This document shows, in pieces, positions 35,132 through 43,957 of a DNA stretch of 64,000 bases; within the stretch, counting starts at the first letter, position 1; each line of letters begins with the position of its first letter. Source of the stretch: Niveispirillum sp048066115 (GTDB lineage Bacteria; Pseudomonadota; Alphaproteobacteria; Azospirillales; Azospirillaceae); assembly GCF_048066115.1 (NCBI RefSeq), contig NZ_JBLTYX010000001.1, positions 620,001 to 684,000 on the forward strand. Reading direction: 5' to 3'. The translations under genes and the position numbers were made by a program. Under the pieces are notes generated by a model. The model did not search any database and was not told where the DNA came from. It saw nothing but the letters and a program-made list of their open reading frames with translations.

Positions 35132-35980
35132 TCAGCCCGCCAAAGTCGGGTAGAGCTTCGCGGCCGTACCGCCGAACACCCAGGCGCGGTCGGCGTCCGA
35201 CAGGCTGGCCAGACCGGCCTCGGCATCGGCCTTGATCTCCGCCAGCGTGCCGGGAGAGGTGGGGAAGTTGGAGCCCCAGGCCAGACGGTCGGCACCGAAC
35301 GACGCCACCAGCTTGGGGAAAAAGGTCTCGGCACTGGCCTTGCCCTTCTTCACATCTCCGAAGATGCGCGGGGTCAGCTTCAGGTAGATGTTGGGCAGGG
35401 CTGCCAGCTCGAACAGGCTATCGGCATTGGCATAGGGCGGGCCGTCCAGCACGTCGGGCCGGCCCAGATGGTCCATGATGATGGCGACGTTGGCGAAGCG
35501 CTTGGCCAGCATCGTCATCTGCGGCAGCCCGATCGGTCCCGTCTGGATGCACATGGGCAGGCCTAGTTCGCCCAGCAGGTCCCAGGCCTTGAAGGCGCGG
35601 GGATCCTCCAGTTCGGCCGGATCGAAATCCTTGGTGGAGCCGCCGGTGAAGACGCGCAGGCCCTTCAGTCCCCTGGCCGTCCATGACCGGATCACGTCTG
35701 GCGCATCATCGGCCACCATATCGACCGACCCGACGGCCACGAGGCGATCCGGATAAAGGTTGCAGCCATCGACGACGTAGCTGTTATCGAAGCCGTAGGT
35801 GGTGGAGGAATGCACGACGGCCGCCTTGGCCACGCCCGCCGCGTCCATGGCAGCGATCAGGCTTTCCACCGTGTTCGGCCGTTCCTGCGACCAGTCGGAG
35901 CGCTTGCCGAACAGTGGCGACGGCGGATAGCGCGTCTCGTCATCCGAAATGATGTGTGGGTGGATATCGAAATAGTCCAT
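35132..35980 (-). CDS. Amidohydrolase-family metal-dependent hydrolase
   Basis: 282 residues, TIM-barrel amidohydrolase-2 type (PDC lactonase/decarboxylase relatives). DIHPHIIS near the N-terminus carries the paired metal ligands in the form HPH; MDHLGRPDV holds a His, and LAWGSNFPTSPG the usual C-terminal acid position, here Asn instead of Asp (WGSN versus WGSD). GGAGG lies 7 bases before the ATG at 35980; the frame continues upstream only through the next gene. It starts 17 bases after the LigJ-like stop, so it is in the same operon. It probably hydrolyses a lactone or carboxylate in aromatic breakdown. Confidence 0.8.
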   Translation of the reverse strand: MDYFDIHPHIISDDETRYPPSPLFGKRSDWSQERPNTVESLIAAMDAAGVAKAAVVHSSTTYGFDNSYVVDGCNLYPDRLVAVGSVDMVADDAPDVIRSWTARGLKGLRVFTGGSTKDFDPAELEDPRAFKAWDLLGELGLPMCIQTGPIGLPQMTMLAKRFANVAIIMDHLGRPDVLDGPPYANADSLFELAALPNIYLKLTPRIFGDVKKGKASAETFFPKLVASFGADRLAWGSNFPTSPGTLAEIKADAEAGLASLSDADRAWVFGGTAAKLYPTLAG

Positions 35981-35997
35981 TTGTTTTCCTCCCGGAA

Positions 35998-37023
35998 TTA
36001 TTGGCCGCGCGCCTTCAGCAGCGCATCGAGGCGCGGATAGACGCGGCGCGCATTGCCTTCGAAAATCGCGTGCCGGTCGGCGTCGCTGAGGTCCAGGCAG
36101 GCATCGACATAGCGCTTGGTATCGTCGAAATACTGGTCGGTATTCGGGTCCTTGCCGCGCACTGCACCAATCATTTCGGAACCGAACAGGATGTTGCTGG
36201 TCGGCACGACATGGGTCAGCAGCTGCACGCCCGGATGGTGATAGACGCAGGTGTCGAAGAACACATTGTTCAGCAACCCTTCCAGCGGGCGCTTGGCCAG
36301 TTCCAGCGACATGCCGCGATAGCGGCCCCAGTGATAGGGCACGGCCCCGCCGCCATGCGGGATGATGAAACGCAGGCTGGGGAAATCCTTGAACAGGTCG
36401 CCCTGCACCAGCTGCATGAACACCGAGGTGTCGGCGTTCAGGTAATGCGCGCCCGTGCCATGGAAGTTGGGATTGCACGACGCCGCCACATGGATCATGG
36501 CCGGCACGTCCAGCTCGCACAGCACCTCGTACAGCGGGTACCATTCCCGGTCGATCATGGGCTTGCCGGTCCAGTAACCGCCCGTGGGATCGGGGTTCAG
36601 GTTGCAGCCCACGAACCCCATCTCCTCCACGCAGCGGCGCAGTTCAGGGATGGAATTCCTCGGCGGGGCCAGCGGCGATTGCGGCAGCTGGCAGACCGGC
36701 ACGAAATTGTCCGGATAAATGTCGCAGACGCGGCGCACCAGATTGTTCGACACCTCCGCCCATTCCAGGCTGGTGCGCTCATCGCCCAGATGGTGGCTCA
36801 TCAAACCGGCGATGGGGGAGAACAGGGTCAGGTCGCTGCCGCGCTCCTGCTGCAACCGCAGCTGCCCACCGCCCACGCCCTCATGGATCTGCTCATCGGT
36901 GACGATACAGTCCGACAGCTTGGGCGCGTTCAGCGGGTCATTGGCGAATTCCACCTGTCTGGACCGCCAGTCGCGGAAGGATTGCGGCACCGTGGTGAAA
37001 TGACCATGACAGTCGATGATCAT
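35998..37023 (-). CDS. ligJ: 4-oxalomesaconate hydratase (LigJ-like)
   Basis: Adds water to 4-oxalomesaconate to give 4-carboxy-4-hydroxy-2-oxoadipate in the protocatechuate 4,5-cleavage pathway. 341 residues, the same as Sphingobium LigJ. IIDCHGHFTT, QLRLQQERGSDLTLFSP, NLNPDPTGGYWT, IHVAASCNPNFHGTGAHYLN, IPHGGGAVPYHWGRYRG and EMIGAVRGKDP match that enzyme closely. The ATG at 37023 has AAGGAG 5 bases upstream; an extension to 37074 lacks support. The other 4,5-cleavage genes (ligAB, ligC, ligI, ligK) are not seen, though a LigI-like amidohydrolase occurs at 60592. Confidence 0.85.
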   Translation of the reverse strand: MIIDCHGHFTTVPQSFRDWRSRQVEFANDPLNAPKLSDCIVTDEQIHEGVGGGQLRLQQERGSDLTLFSPIAGLMSHHLGDERTSLEWAEVSNNLVRRVCDIYPDNFVPVCQLPQSPLAPPRNSIPELRRCVEEMGFVGCNLNPDPTGGYWTGKPMIDREWYPLYEVLCELDVPAMIHVAASCNPNFHGTGAHYLNADTSVFMQLVQGDLFKDFPSLRFIIPHGGGAVPYHWGRYRGMSLELAKRPLEGLLNNVFFDTCVYHHPGVQLLTHVVPTSNILFGSEMIGAVRGKDPNTDQYFDDTKRYVDACLDLSDADRHAIFEGNARRVYPRLDALLKARGQ

Positions 37024-37146
37024 GGGAACTCCTTGGATTTCAGCAGGTACCGGACAAGGTCGATTACTTATCAAAGAGATAAGCCCCGGGGAAAAACGGG
37101 TCCGCCGAACGGGCCGGCGGACCCCAGTTCCAGCCCGGGAGGGGGA

Positions 37147-38121
37147 TCACACCTTGGCCGGATCGAAGAACAGCTCATCCAGCGACATGCGGCGCGGGGT
37201 CAGGCCCTGCTTGAAGGCGGTTTCCTCCAGTGCCTGGACGGTCTGAATGTTGGCATCCATTCCATAAGGCAACGGGTCATTACCGACCAGCTGCTGGAGC
37301 TTGGCGTACCGCTTGTCGGACGCGCTGTTGGCCTCGCCGCTGTTCAGCTTGGAAAGCCAGCCCTGCTTGGCCTCATCGAACGCCTCATAGATGGCCTTGG
37401 CCACCCAGGGGTTCTCCTTCAGCACGCTTTCGCGGACCACGATGGTGCCGTGCATGGGATAGACACCGGTGCGGCGATAATAATCCCATTCCAGCGCCTC
37501 GGCATTGGGCAGCAGATCGGGGAAATCCACATCGACTTCCTTCCAGCCGCCGGTCGGGTTGCCGGTGCGGCCCACGCCGGCATTGCCGCCGAAGCCCGCG
37601 GCCAGGTCGCCGGCCTGGATCATGTCGTAAAGCGAGCTTCCTTCCGGCACATGTTCGACATTCGACGGCAGCTTCAGCTGCGTCACATGTTCCTCGTCAT
37701 CGACGACCCAGGTGACCTTGGAGCAATCCACACCCAGATCCTCCATCAGCGCCTGGCGCGTCCAGGCGCCGGTGGTGACGGAATAGGCGCGCACACCGAC
37801 CTTCCGGCCTTCCAGATCCTTGGGCTCCCGGATGCCGGCATCGGGGCGGACCAGCAGGCCGGAATGGTGGAACTTGCGCAACACGAAGATCGGCGGGGCC
37901 ACGAAGGGCGCGCCATAGGCGCGGGCAATGATGTAGGTGGTGGGGGCCAGTTCGCAGACATCGAATTCCACATCGCGCACCATGCGGCGGAAGGCGGCGA
38001 TCTGCGGATGGATGGTCAGGAAGTTGCCTTCCACGCCGTCGACCCGGATGGAACCGTTGCGCACGGCCGAGGTGTGCGGCATCTCGGCGACGGCGAAGGT
38101 GAGCGGCAGTTTCTGGGTCAC
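37147..38121 (-). CDS. 4,5-dihydroxyphthalate decarboxylase-like/substrate-binding-fold protein
   Basis: 324 residues of the type II periplasmic-binding fold that includes 4,5-dihydroxyphthalate decarboxylase and NMT1-like proteins. LTFAVAEMPHTSAVRNG, FRRMVRDVEFDVCELAPTTYIIARA and GRKVGVRAYSVTTGAW follow the family pattern. It has no signal peptide, so an enzyme is more likely than a transport binding protein. GTG start. It may remove a carboxyl group from an aromatic acid feeding into the LigJ step. A related gene is cut off at 32072-32200, so the locus once held two. Confidence 0.72.
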   Translation of the reverse strand: MTQKLPLTFAVAEMPHTSAVRNGSIRVDGVEGNFLTIHPQIAAFRRMVRDVEFDVCELAPTTYIIARAYGAPFVAPPIFVLRKFHHSGLLVRPDAGIREPKDLEGRKVGVRAYSVTTGAWTRQALMEDLGVDCSKVTWVVDDEEHVTQLKLPSNVEHVPEGSSLYDMIQAGDLAAGFGGNAGVGRTGNPTGGWKEVDVDFPDLLPNAEALEWDYYRRTGVYPMHGTIVVRESVLKENPWVAKAIYEAFDEAKQGWLSKLNSGEANSASDKRYAKLQQLVGNDPLPYGMDANIQTVQALEETAFKQGLTPRRMSLDELFFDPAKV

Positions 38122-38244
38122 TTGGGGTTCACTCCCTTGGAATGGTCTGATCTCTTCGGGTCACTTGGGAACATTGTCGCGCGCGGCGGGGGGCAGGCGT
38201 CAATTCGCCGGGCGAACTTCCTGTCGTGCAGGGCGCGTTTTCAA

Positions 38245-39804
38245 TCAGCGGCTGGTCCGGGGCAGGCCCAGCGGATTGCCTTCCCGCAACGCGGCCAGCA
38301 GCAGGGCATCGGGTGTGTTCTGGTAACAGACGGGGCGCAGGAAGCGGTCGATGGCCATCGACCCGACCGACGTGGTGCGCACATCGCTGGTCGCCGGGTA
38401 CGGCCCGCCATGCACCATGGCGTCGCATACCTCCACGCCCGTACCGAACCCGTCGAACAGGATGCGCCCGGCCTTGCGTTCGATCAGCGGCAGCAGGTCG
38501 GCGGCCATTGCCTGGTCATCCGTGCCCTCGGCATGGATGGCGATGGTCAACTGCCCTTCCAGGGCTGCCAGCACCGACCACAGTTCCACCGCGTCACGGC
38601 AACGGACCAGCAGCGAACAGGCGCCGAACACCTCCTCATGCAATTCCGCATGGGCCAGAAAATCCGCCGCCGACACGCCAAACAAAGCGGCCCGGCAGAC
38701 CCAGCCGTCACCCACCGGCCCTTCGGCCAGTCTCGTTACGGCGGGATGCGCGAACAGGCGCTGCACGCCAGTGCAATAGGCGCGGTGAATGCCTTGGTTC
38801 AGCATGGTGGCGGGCGCGGATGCTGTGATCGCCTGCGCGGCACCGGCGACAAACGCCTCCAACCCCGGCCCTTCGATGGCCAGCAGCAATCCCGGATTGG
38901 TGCAGAACTGCCCGGCCCCCAGGGTCAGGGCCCCGACAAAGGCTTTGGCCACCGCCTCCCCCCGCCGGCCCAGCGCACCGGGCAGCAGGATCACCGGGTT
39001 GATGCTGCTCATCTCCGCATAGACGGGGATAGGCTGTTTCCTGGCCTGGGCGATCGACATCAGGGCCGTGCCACCGGCCCGCGAACCGGTGAAGCCCACG
39101 GCCTGGATGCGCGGATCGGTCACCAGCCCGGCACCGATCTCCGCACCATTGCCGAACAGCATGGAGAAGACACCTGCCGGCAGGCCGCAAGCCGCAACGG
39201 CCCGCGCCACCGCCTTGGCCACCAGCTCCGATGTGCCGGGGTGCGAGGAATGGGCCTTCACCACCACCGGACAACCGGCCGCCAGGGCCGACGCCGTGTC
39301 ACCGCCGGCGACGGAGAAGGCCAGCGGGAAGTTGCTGGCCCCGAACACCGCCACCGGACCCACCGGCACCAGGGACAGGCGGATATCGGGCCGCGGTGGC
39401 GTGCGATCCGGCAAGGCCTGATCGATGCGCAGGTCCAGATACGCGCCCTCCCGCAAGGTCCGGGCGAACAGGCGCAGCTGGTTGGTGGTCCGGCCCAGTT
39501 CCCCTTCCAGCCGGGGGCGTGACAGGCCGGTTTCGGCCATGGCCCGTTCCACGATGGCGGCACCATCCTGCGCCAGTTCATCGGCGATCCGTTCCAGGAA
39601 CAGGGCACGGTCGGAAGGGGCCAACGTACGGAAGGGGGCGAAGGCGTCATCGGCCGCGGCACAGGCCCGGTCCAGGTCGTCCCGCGTCGCGGCGGGGAAA
39701 TCGGGTGCCATCGCCACCCCGGTGGCGGGATCAACGGCCCGGATGGCCGGGCCCTCGCCCCGCACGGCACGGCCCGCCAGGATCATTTCACCGGATACGG
39801 ACAT
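38245..39804 (-). CDS. Alpha-ketoglutarate semialdehyde dehydrogenase (NADP type)
   Basis: Oxidises 2,5-dioxopentanoate (ketoglutarate semialdehyde) or a similar aldehyde. 519 residues, matching the long KGSADH branch of the ALDH superfamily. FGASNFPLAFSVAGGDTASALAAGCPVVVK is the family signature at the cofactor site, EMSSINPV carries the Glu base and GAGQFCTNPGL the catalytic Cys. GGGGAG lies 5-6 bases before the ATG. It is the first gene of the minus-strand operon that includes the LigJ-like gene and is divergent from the LysR gene. Confidence 0.87.
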   Translation of the reverse strand: MSVSGEMILAGRAVRGEGPAIRAVDPATGVAMAPDFPAATRDDLDRACAAADDAFAPFRTLAPSDRALFLERIADELAQDGAAIVERAMAETGLSRPRLEGELGRTTNQLRLFARTLREGAYLDLRIDQALPDRTPPRPDIRLSLVPVGPVAVFGASNFPLAFSVAGGDTASALAAGCPVVVKAHSSHPGTSELVAKAVARAVAACGLPAGVFSMLFGNGAEIGAGLVTDPRIQAVGFTGSRAGGTALMSIAQARKQPIPVYAEMSSINPVILLPGALGRRGEAVAKAFVGALTLGAGQFCTNPGLLLAIEGPGLEAFVAGAAQAITASAPATMLNQGIHRAYCTGVQRLFAHPAVTRLAEGPVGDGWVCRAALFGVSAADFLAHAELHEEVFGACSLLVRCRDAVELWSVLAALEGQLTIAIHAEGTDDQAMAADLLPLIERKAGRILFDGFGTGVEVCDAMVHGGPYPATSDVRTTSVGSMAIDRFLRPVCYQNTPDALLLAALREGNPLGLPRTSR

Positions 39805-40171
39805 GTTCGCTCCCCTCGGGCTTGTCGTTCCCGTTCACGAACCATGACTTACGCCCGCCCGGCCCCGACAGACCCCCAGGAAGATTGAGAAGGGTGATAA
39901 GTTTTTTGCAGAGCGCATATGGCGATGCGGAAAAATCGAAGGCTACAGATCATTTCTGCCAATTGCGTCCCAGCCTCGGCAGGGTCGCAGAAAACCCGGC
40001 AGCTTCAACGGTTTGATACAGATAATTCCGCAGAATCCCGCCACTTGCCAGGACGTCCCAAAGCTCTCCGCGGGCCTGGAATCGGTAAATTCCCATGCTG
40101 CGACGCAGCATCGAAAATGCGTTCCACCCCTATAAGAAATTCAATATGGTGACATTCAGGGAGGACAGAAC
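39805..40171. promoter_or_regulatory. Divergent promoter region between dehydrogenase operon and LysR gene
   Basis: 367 bases with no gene, AT-richer than the neighbours. It should hold the promoters for the minus-strand catabolic operon and the plus-strand LysR gene. The clearest element is the perfect 17-bp palindrome ATGCTGCGACGCAGCAT at 40095-40111, 60 bases before the LysR start. AGGGAGG at 40158-40164 is the LysR ribosome site. Confidence 0.6.
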
Positions 40172-41407
40172 ATGCCAGACAATCCGGGCCAGCGCCTGGA
40201 CGCGATCAGCTTCCGCCAGCTGCGCCTGTTCGAAAGTGTGGGCCGCCTGAACAGCGTGCGGCGCGGGTCGGAGGAATGCAATCTCTCCCAGCCGGCGGTC
40301 ACCCAGGCCCTGGCGAAGCTGGAACAGCTGATCGGCATCGACCTGTTCGAACGACGGGCCAGCGGTTCCTATCTGACACCGCCCGGCGACATCCTCTATG
40401 CCCGTGTCATCCGCATGTTCAAGCAGCTGGCAGATGCGCTGTTCGACCTGGAGGTGCCGGGCGGACAGGTGGGGGCCGATGCCGTCGTCCATCGCCTGAC
40501 CCGGTCGCAGGTGCGCAGCCTGGTGGCGATCATCGACCATGGCTCCTTCGCCGCCGCCTCCATCGCGCTGCAGATCACCGAGGCGTCATTGCAGCGTGCG
40601 GCCCGCGACCTGGAAGGCAATCTGCGCAAGAATATCTTCTACCGCTCGGCCGAGGGGGTGATGGTCACGCCGGCCGGCATCGCCTGTGGCCGGCGGATGA
40701 GCCTGGCCTTGCAGGAGATCGACTGGGCCATCAACGAGATCGACGTGGCCCGCGATATCGGCGAAAGCCGCATCACCATCGGCGCCCTGCCCTTTGGCGG
40801 CAGCGTGCTGTTGGCCTCCGTCCTGGATGAATTCCTGGCGACCCAGACCAAGGTGGATGTGCGCATCGCCACCGAAGGCGCGTCGGAGATGATGCAGCGC
40901 CTGCGCGAGGGCAAGGTGGATCTGGTCATCGGCCTGACCCAGGAAACGATGGGCGACAATCTGGTCAGCCAGACCCTGGCCGAAACGCCGTACGAGGTGG
41001 TGGGACGGCGCGGCCACCCGCTGGTGGAAAAGGGTCAGGTCACGCGCGACGACCTGATCCGGTACGATTGGGTGGTTGGCAGCCAGGGGTCGAGCCGGCG
41101 CAAATGTTTCGACGGGCTGTTCGCCAACTGCCCCAAGCCGCGCACGCCGGTCGCCACCAGCGCCCTGCCCGTCATCCGCCATCTGCTGGCCGGCAGCGAC
41201 CGGCTGACGCTGATGACGGCGTACGAGCTGCAATATGAAAGCATGCTGGTGCCGGTGCCCATCGATGTGCGCTTGCCCTGCCCCACCATCGGCATCACGA
41301 CGCGCGCCGACTGGCTGCCCACCGCCCTGCACAAGGATTTCATCAATCTGGTGAAATCCCGCGTCAGCACCCGCTCCATCATGGCAACGGCGCGTTCCGC
41401 CGCTTGA
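40172..41407 (+). CDS. LysR-type regulator with two N-terminal HTH domains
   Basis: Transcription regulator of 411 residues, about 100 longer than normal LysR proteins. The first winged HTH is at residues 13-70 (FRQLRLFESVGRL, CNLSQPAVTQALAKLEQLIG). A second LysR-type HTH follows at about 107-168 (RSQVRSLVAIIDHGSFAAAS, ITEASLQRAARDLEGNL, VTPAG). The LysR ligand domain begins near 195 (ITIGALPFGGSVLLASVL). The ATG has AGGGAGG 7 bases upstream. It is divergent from the LigJ-like operon and probably controls it in response to an aromatic acid or intermediate. Confidence 0.87.
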   Translation: MPDNPGQRLDAISFRQLRLFESVGRLNSVRRGSEECNLSQPAVTQALAKLEQLIGIDLFERRASGSYLTPPGDILYARVIRMFKQLADALFDLEVPGGQVGADAVVHRLTRSQVRSLVAIIDHGSFAAASIALQITEASLQRAARDLEGNLRKNIFYRSAEGVMVTPAGIACGRRMSLALQEIDWAINEIDVARDIGESRITIGALPFGGSVLLASVLDEFLATQTKVDVRIATEGASEMMQRLREGKVDLVIGLTQETMGDNLVSQTLAETPYEVVGRRGHPLVEKGQVTRDDLIRYDWVVGSQGSSRRKCFDGLFANCPKPRTPVATSALPVIRHLLAGSDRLTLMTAYELQYESMLVPVPIDVRLPCPTIGITTRADWLPTALHKDFINLVKSRVSTRSIMATARSAA

Positions 41408-41427
41408 GCCTGAGGGCGCACAAACCC

Positions 41428-42582
41428 TCAACCCTTCAAAAACGCCACGCTGGTCGGCAGGGTGACGGACAGGGGCTGGCCGGACGGTTTCAGCCGGCCC
41501 GTGCGTGCGTCGCGGCGGAACAGGGTGATGCTGTTGCTGCCCTGGTTGGTGGCCAGCAGCCACTTGTCCTTCGGGCCCAGGCGGAAGCTCCACGGCACCT
41601 TGCCGCCGCTGGGCACGCGCTGCACCTCCCGCAGGGTGCCGTCGCGCTTCACCGCATGGACGCCGATCATGTTCTCCCCACGGGTGGAGGTATAGATGAA
41701 CCGTCCATCGGCGCTGATGGCGATCTCCGCCCCCTTCACCGCATCGGCCTCGTCATCCGTGCCGGTGGCCAGCGATTGCAGCAGGGTCAGCCCGCCCGTC
41801 TTCGCACCCTGTTTATAGACCCAGATGACGGGGCTGAATTCGTACAGCAGATAGACGAAGCGGCCCTTGGGATGCAGGGCGACATGACGCGGCCCCGTGC
41901 CGGGTGGCAGCGACACGGACGGCACATTCGCCGGGGCCAGGGTTCCGGCCTTGGCGTCATAGCGATAGACGAACAGCTTGTCCGCCCCCAGATCCGGTAC
42001 GAACAGGTATCTGCCGCCCGCCTCCAGCGCCACGCCATGGGCGTGCGGCGATGTCAGGCGGGGCTTCGGCCCGGTGCCGGCATTCTGCACGCTGCCGGTG
42101 GGGGCCGACAGCGTGCCATCGGCCGCCACAGGCACCGCCCCCACCGTGCCGGAGCGGAAATTGGCGGTGAACACGGCCTTGCCCTTGGCATCAAAGGCCA
42201 GATGCGTGGCCCCCGCACCGGCAGAATCGGCGCTTGAGAAGGCCGTCAGGCGTCCATCGGCCCCGTCGGTGCGCAGGGCGATGACCCGTCCCCGCGTCTC
42301 GTTGCCCGCCTTGTCGTCGCTGGCGGCATAGAGCAGCGGTTTGGTCGGGTGCGCCTCCACCCAGGTCGGCCGCTCCAGCTCCGCCGCCAGGCCGACAAGG
42401 CAGAGCGTGCCCTGCTTCTCATCCAGCCGGGCGGTGAACACACCCTGCCCCGGCCCGCTGCCCTGGGTGCCGATATAGAAGTCCGTGCCCTCGCAGGCCC
42501 CCGCCATTCCCGGCCCGCCCAGGACCAGCAGCGACAGAAGACCCATCCGCCACGCGCCCTTGCGCCTTGGGTTGCCCATCAT
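41428..42582 (-). CDS. Exported seven-bladed lactonase (6-phosphogluconolactonase-like)
   Basis: 384 residues. A signal peptide (LLSLLVLGGPGMAGA) is followed by a beta-propeller of the bacterial lactonase family (DFYIGTQGSG, RPTWVEAHPTKPLLYAASD, SPHAHGVALEAGGRYLFVPDLGADK, GPRHVALHPKGRFVYLLYE, GEIAIS-type repeats). The fold matches the YbhE-type 6-phosphogluconolactonases, but export argues for a different lactone, perhaps a muconolactone or aldonolactone. AGGGAGG precedes the ATG. It starts 18 bases after the dienelactone hydrolase stop, so the two are likely one operon. Confidence 0.8.
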   Translation of the reverse strand: MMGNPRRKGAWRMGLLSLLVLGGPGMAGACEGTDFYIGTQGSGPGQGVFTARLDEKQGTLCLVGLAAELERPTWVEAHPTKPLLYAASDDKAGNETRGRVIALRTDGADGRLTAFSSADSAGAGATHLAFDAKGKAVFTANFRSGTVGAVPVAADGTLSAPTGSVQNAGTGPKPRLTSPHAHGVALEAGGRYLFVPDLGADKLFVYRYDAKAGTLAPANVPSVSLPPGTGPRHVALHPKGRFVYLLYEFSPVIWVYKQGAKTGGLTLLQSLATGTDDEADAVKGAEIAISADGRFIYTSTRGENMIGVHAVKRDGTLREVQRVPSGGKVPWSFRLGPKDKWLLATNQGSNSITLFRRDARTGRLKPSGQPLSVTLPTSVAFLKG

Positions 42583-42600
42583 GCCCTCCCTTGTTGTTGT

Positions 42601-43347
42601 TTATTTTCCGGCCTTCAGCTCACCATCGAACAGCGCCAGCAGCGTCCGCCAATGATGCTCCGCCTCCGCCGGGTCATGGACGGCCGTGTCATCGGGCACC
42701 CAGCCATGATGGGCCGGACGGGTCTCCACGACATGGCGCACGCCGGCCCTGGACAGTGCCCGTTCCAGCAGCGCCTTCTGCGCATCGTCGAAATTGGCAT
42801 CCTCGATGGCGCCGGCCACATAAACACGGGCCTTGATCCTGTCCGCCAGCAGATGCGGGCTGCCGGGCGCGTCTGTCGCCAGCCCGCCGCCATGATAGGA
42901 GGTGGCGGCCGCGATCTGGTCGGGGAAGGTTCCCGCCGCAACCAGCGCCAGCCGTCCGCCCATGCAATAGCCGACCACGCCCACCGGCCCGGCCTGGATC
43001 TCGGCCCGCGTCCCGATGAAGGACAGCAGTGCTTCGGTATCCGCCATCACTGCCTTGGGCGTGGCCGGCACCATGTATTTCTCCCGGTGCGCCTAGCGCA
43101 GGGCGGGATCGGCGAAGGTGATCTTGGGATCGACCGGTTCATAGGGACCGGAACGGTAGAACAGGTCCGGCAGCAGCACGGCATAGCCCGATGCCGCCAG
43201 CCGCTTGGCCATGCGGTGCAGGGCCGGGCGGATGCCGGGCCCGTCCATATAGAGGATGACGCCCGGCAACGGCCCCGGCCGCCCGGCCGGCAGATGCAGC
43301 CATACCGGGCAGACACCGTCCCTGGTCGTGATCTCGATGCTTTCCAT
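42601..43347 (-). pseudogene. Dienelactone hydrolase interrupted by an in-frame TAG
   Basis: Alpha/beta hydrolase of the dienelactone hydrolase family, which opens dienelactones from aromatic ring cleavage. The frame starts at 43347 (MESIEITTRDGVCPVWLH) and reaches FADPALR, where TAG (43093-43095) stops it; in the same frame the protein continues AHREKYMVPATPKAVMADT to 42601. All catalytic residues lie after the stop: Cys in VGYCMGGR, Asp near AIEDANF and His in PAHHGW. Without the stop the gene has the normal length of about 248 residues. A restart at the ATG at 43074 would lack the N-terminal strands. A single base change from CAG is the simplest cause. Confidence 0.78.
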
Positions 43348-43485
43348 TCATTGGCACCTTTGCCGCTTGCATTGGGGCAGAGGTTATTTCAGCGATGGCA
43401 TCGGCGGCCATAGAAGTTCGGCTGCGGTTGATTGAATCCGGTTTATACCAATTCCCGATGAGTTGGGCTCATTGGGAATTGGTTC

Positions 43486-43579
43486 GGCGGCGACCGCCGC
43501 CGCGCGCCACATGGCGCGTAGCCAAACCGCCGGATGGCGGTGCCGGCGATTGAGGCCGGTGATCGGCTACGATCACCGG
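43486..43579 (+). repeat. Multi-stem intergenic element, copy 2
   Basis: Hairpins in the same order as copy 1: GGCGGC-GACC-GCCGCC, CGCGCC-ACAT-GGCGCG, ACCGCC-GGAT-GGCGGT and GCCGGC/GCCGGT around GATTGAG. The linker after the second stem is TAGCCAA. A fifth stem follows, CCGGTGATCG-GCTA-CGATCACCGG, a perfect 10-bp hairpin. It lies between a stop at 43589 and the start of the dienelactone hydrolase. Confidence 0.6.
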
Positions 43580-43588
43580 GAAATGGTA

Positions 43589-43885
43589 TTACGCCTGCGC
43601 CCGCCTGCGGCGGGTTTCCCAGCCTTTCTTCGCCGCCGCCGACCGCGTAGCATGGCTCTGGCTGGAACCGCTGATATGTCCGCCCTTGCGGGAGGAGGCA
43701 TGGTTGTCCGGCTTGCCGCGGCCGGAGCCGGACTTGTTGCCACCACCGGATTCCTTGTTCACGGTGGCCCAGGCCCGGCTCTCCGCCTCTTCATGGCTGA
43801 CGCCGCGCGCCTCATAACCATCGCGGATATGGGCGGCCTTGCGCTTCTGCTTGTCGGTATAGCTGGATTTGTCGCCGCGGGGCAT
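43589..43885 (-). CDS. Small basic Lys/Gly/Ser-rich protein (plasmid-stabilisation-like)
   Basis: 98 residues, strongly hydrophilic. MPRGDKSSYTDKQKRKAAHI, then ARAWATVNKESGGG and a Gly/Ser/Lys tail, match a small family in alphaproteobacteria often labelled plasmid stabilisation protein, without known function. The ATG at 43885 has GGAGAAG upstream with 4-7 bases spacing. Helical N-half and disordered C-half are expected. It is not obviously linked to aromatic catabolism. Confidence 0.72.
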   Translation of the reverse strand: MPRGDKSSYTDKQKRKAAHIRDGYEARGVSHEEAESRAWATVNKESGGGNKSGSGRGKPDNHASSRKGGHISGSSQSHATRSAAAKKGWETRRRRAQA

Positions 43886-43957
43886 GGTGCTTCTCCATCC
43901 TGGCCAGTCACCAGGGAAGAACACCCGGCCGGGCCGCCGCGTTCCCGACCCGCACGC

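Noticed and set aside
35132..36544. 470-residue frame on the minus strand
   Set aside because: The part beyond 35980 is a shadow of the LigJ-like gene; a strong ribosome site marks 35980.
37147..38121. Interpretation as an ABC transporter binding protein
   Set aside because: There is no signal peptide and no permease or ATPase gene nearby; a decarboxylase-like role fits the operon better.
35956..39522. 1188-residue open frame on the plus strand
   Set aside because: It is antisense to the LigJ-like, decarboxylase-like and dehydrogenase genes, which have strong motifs.
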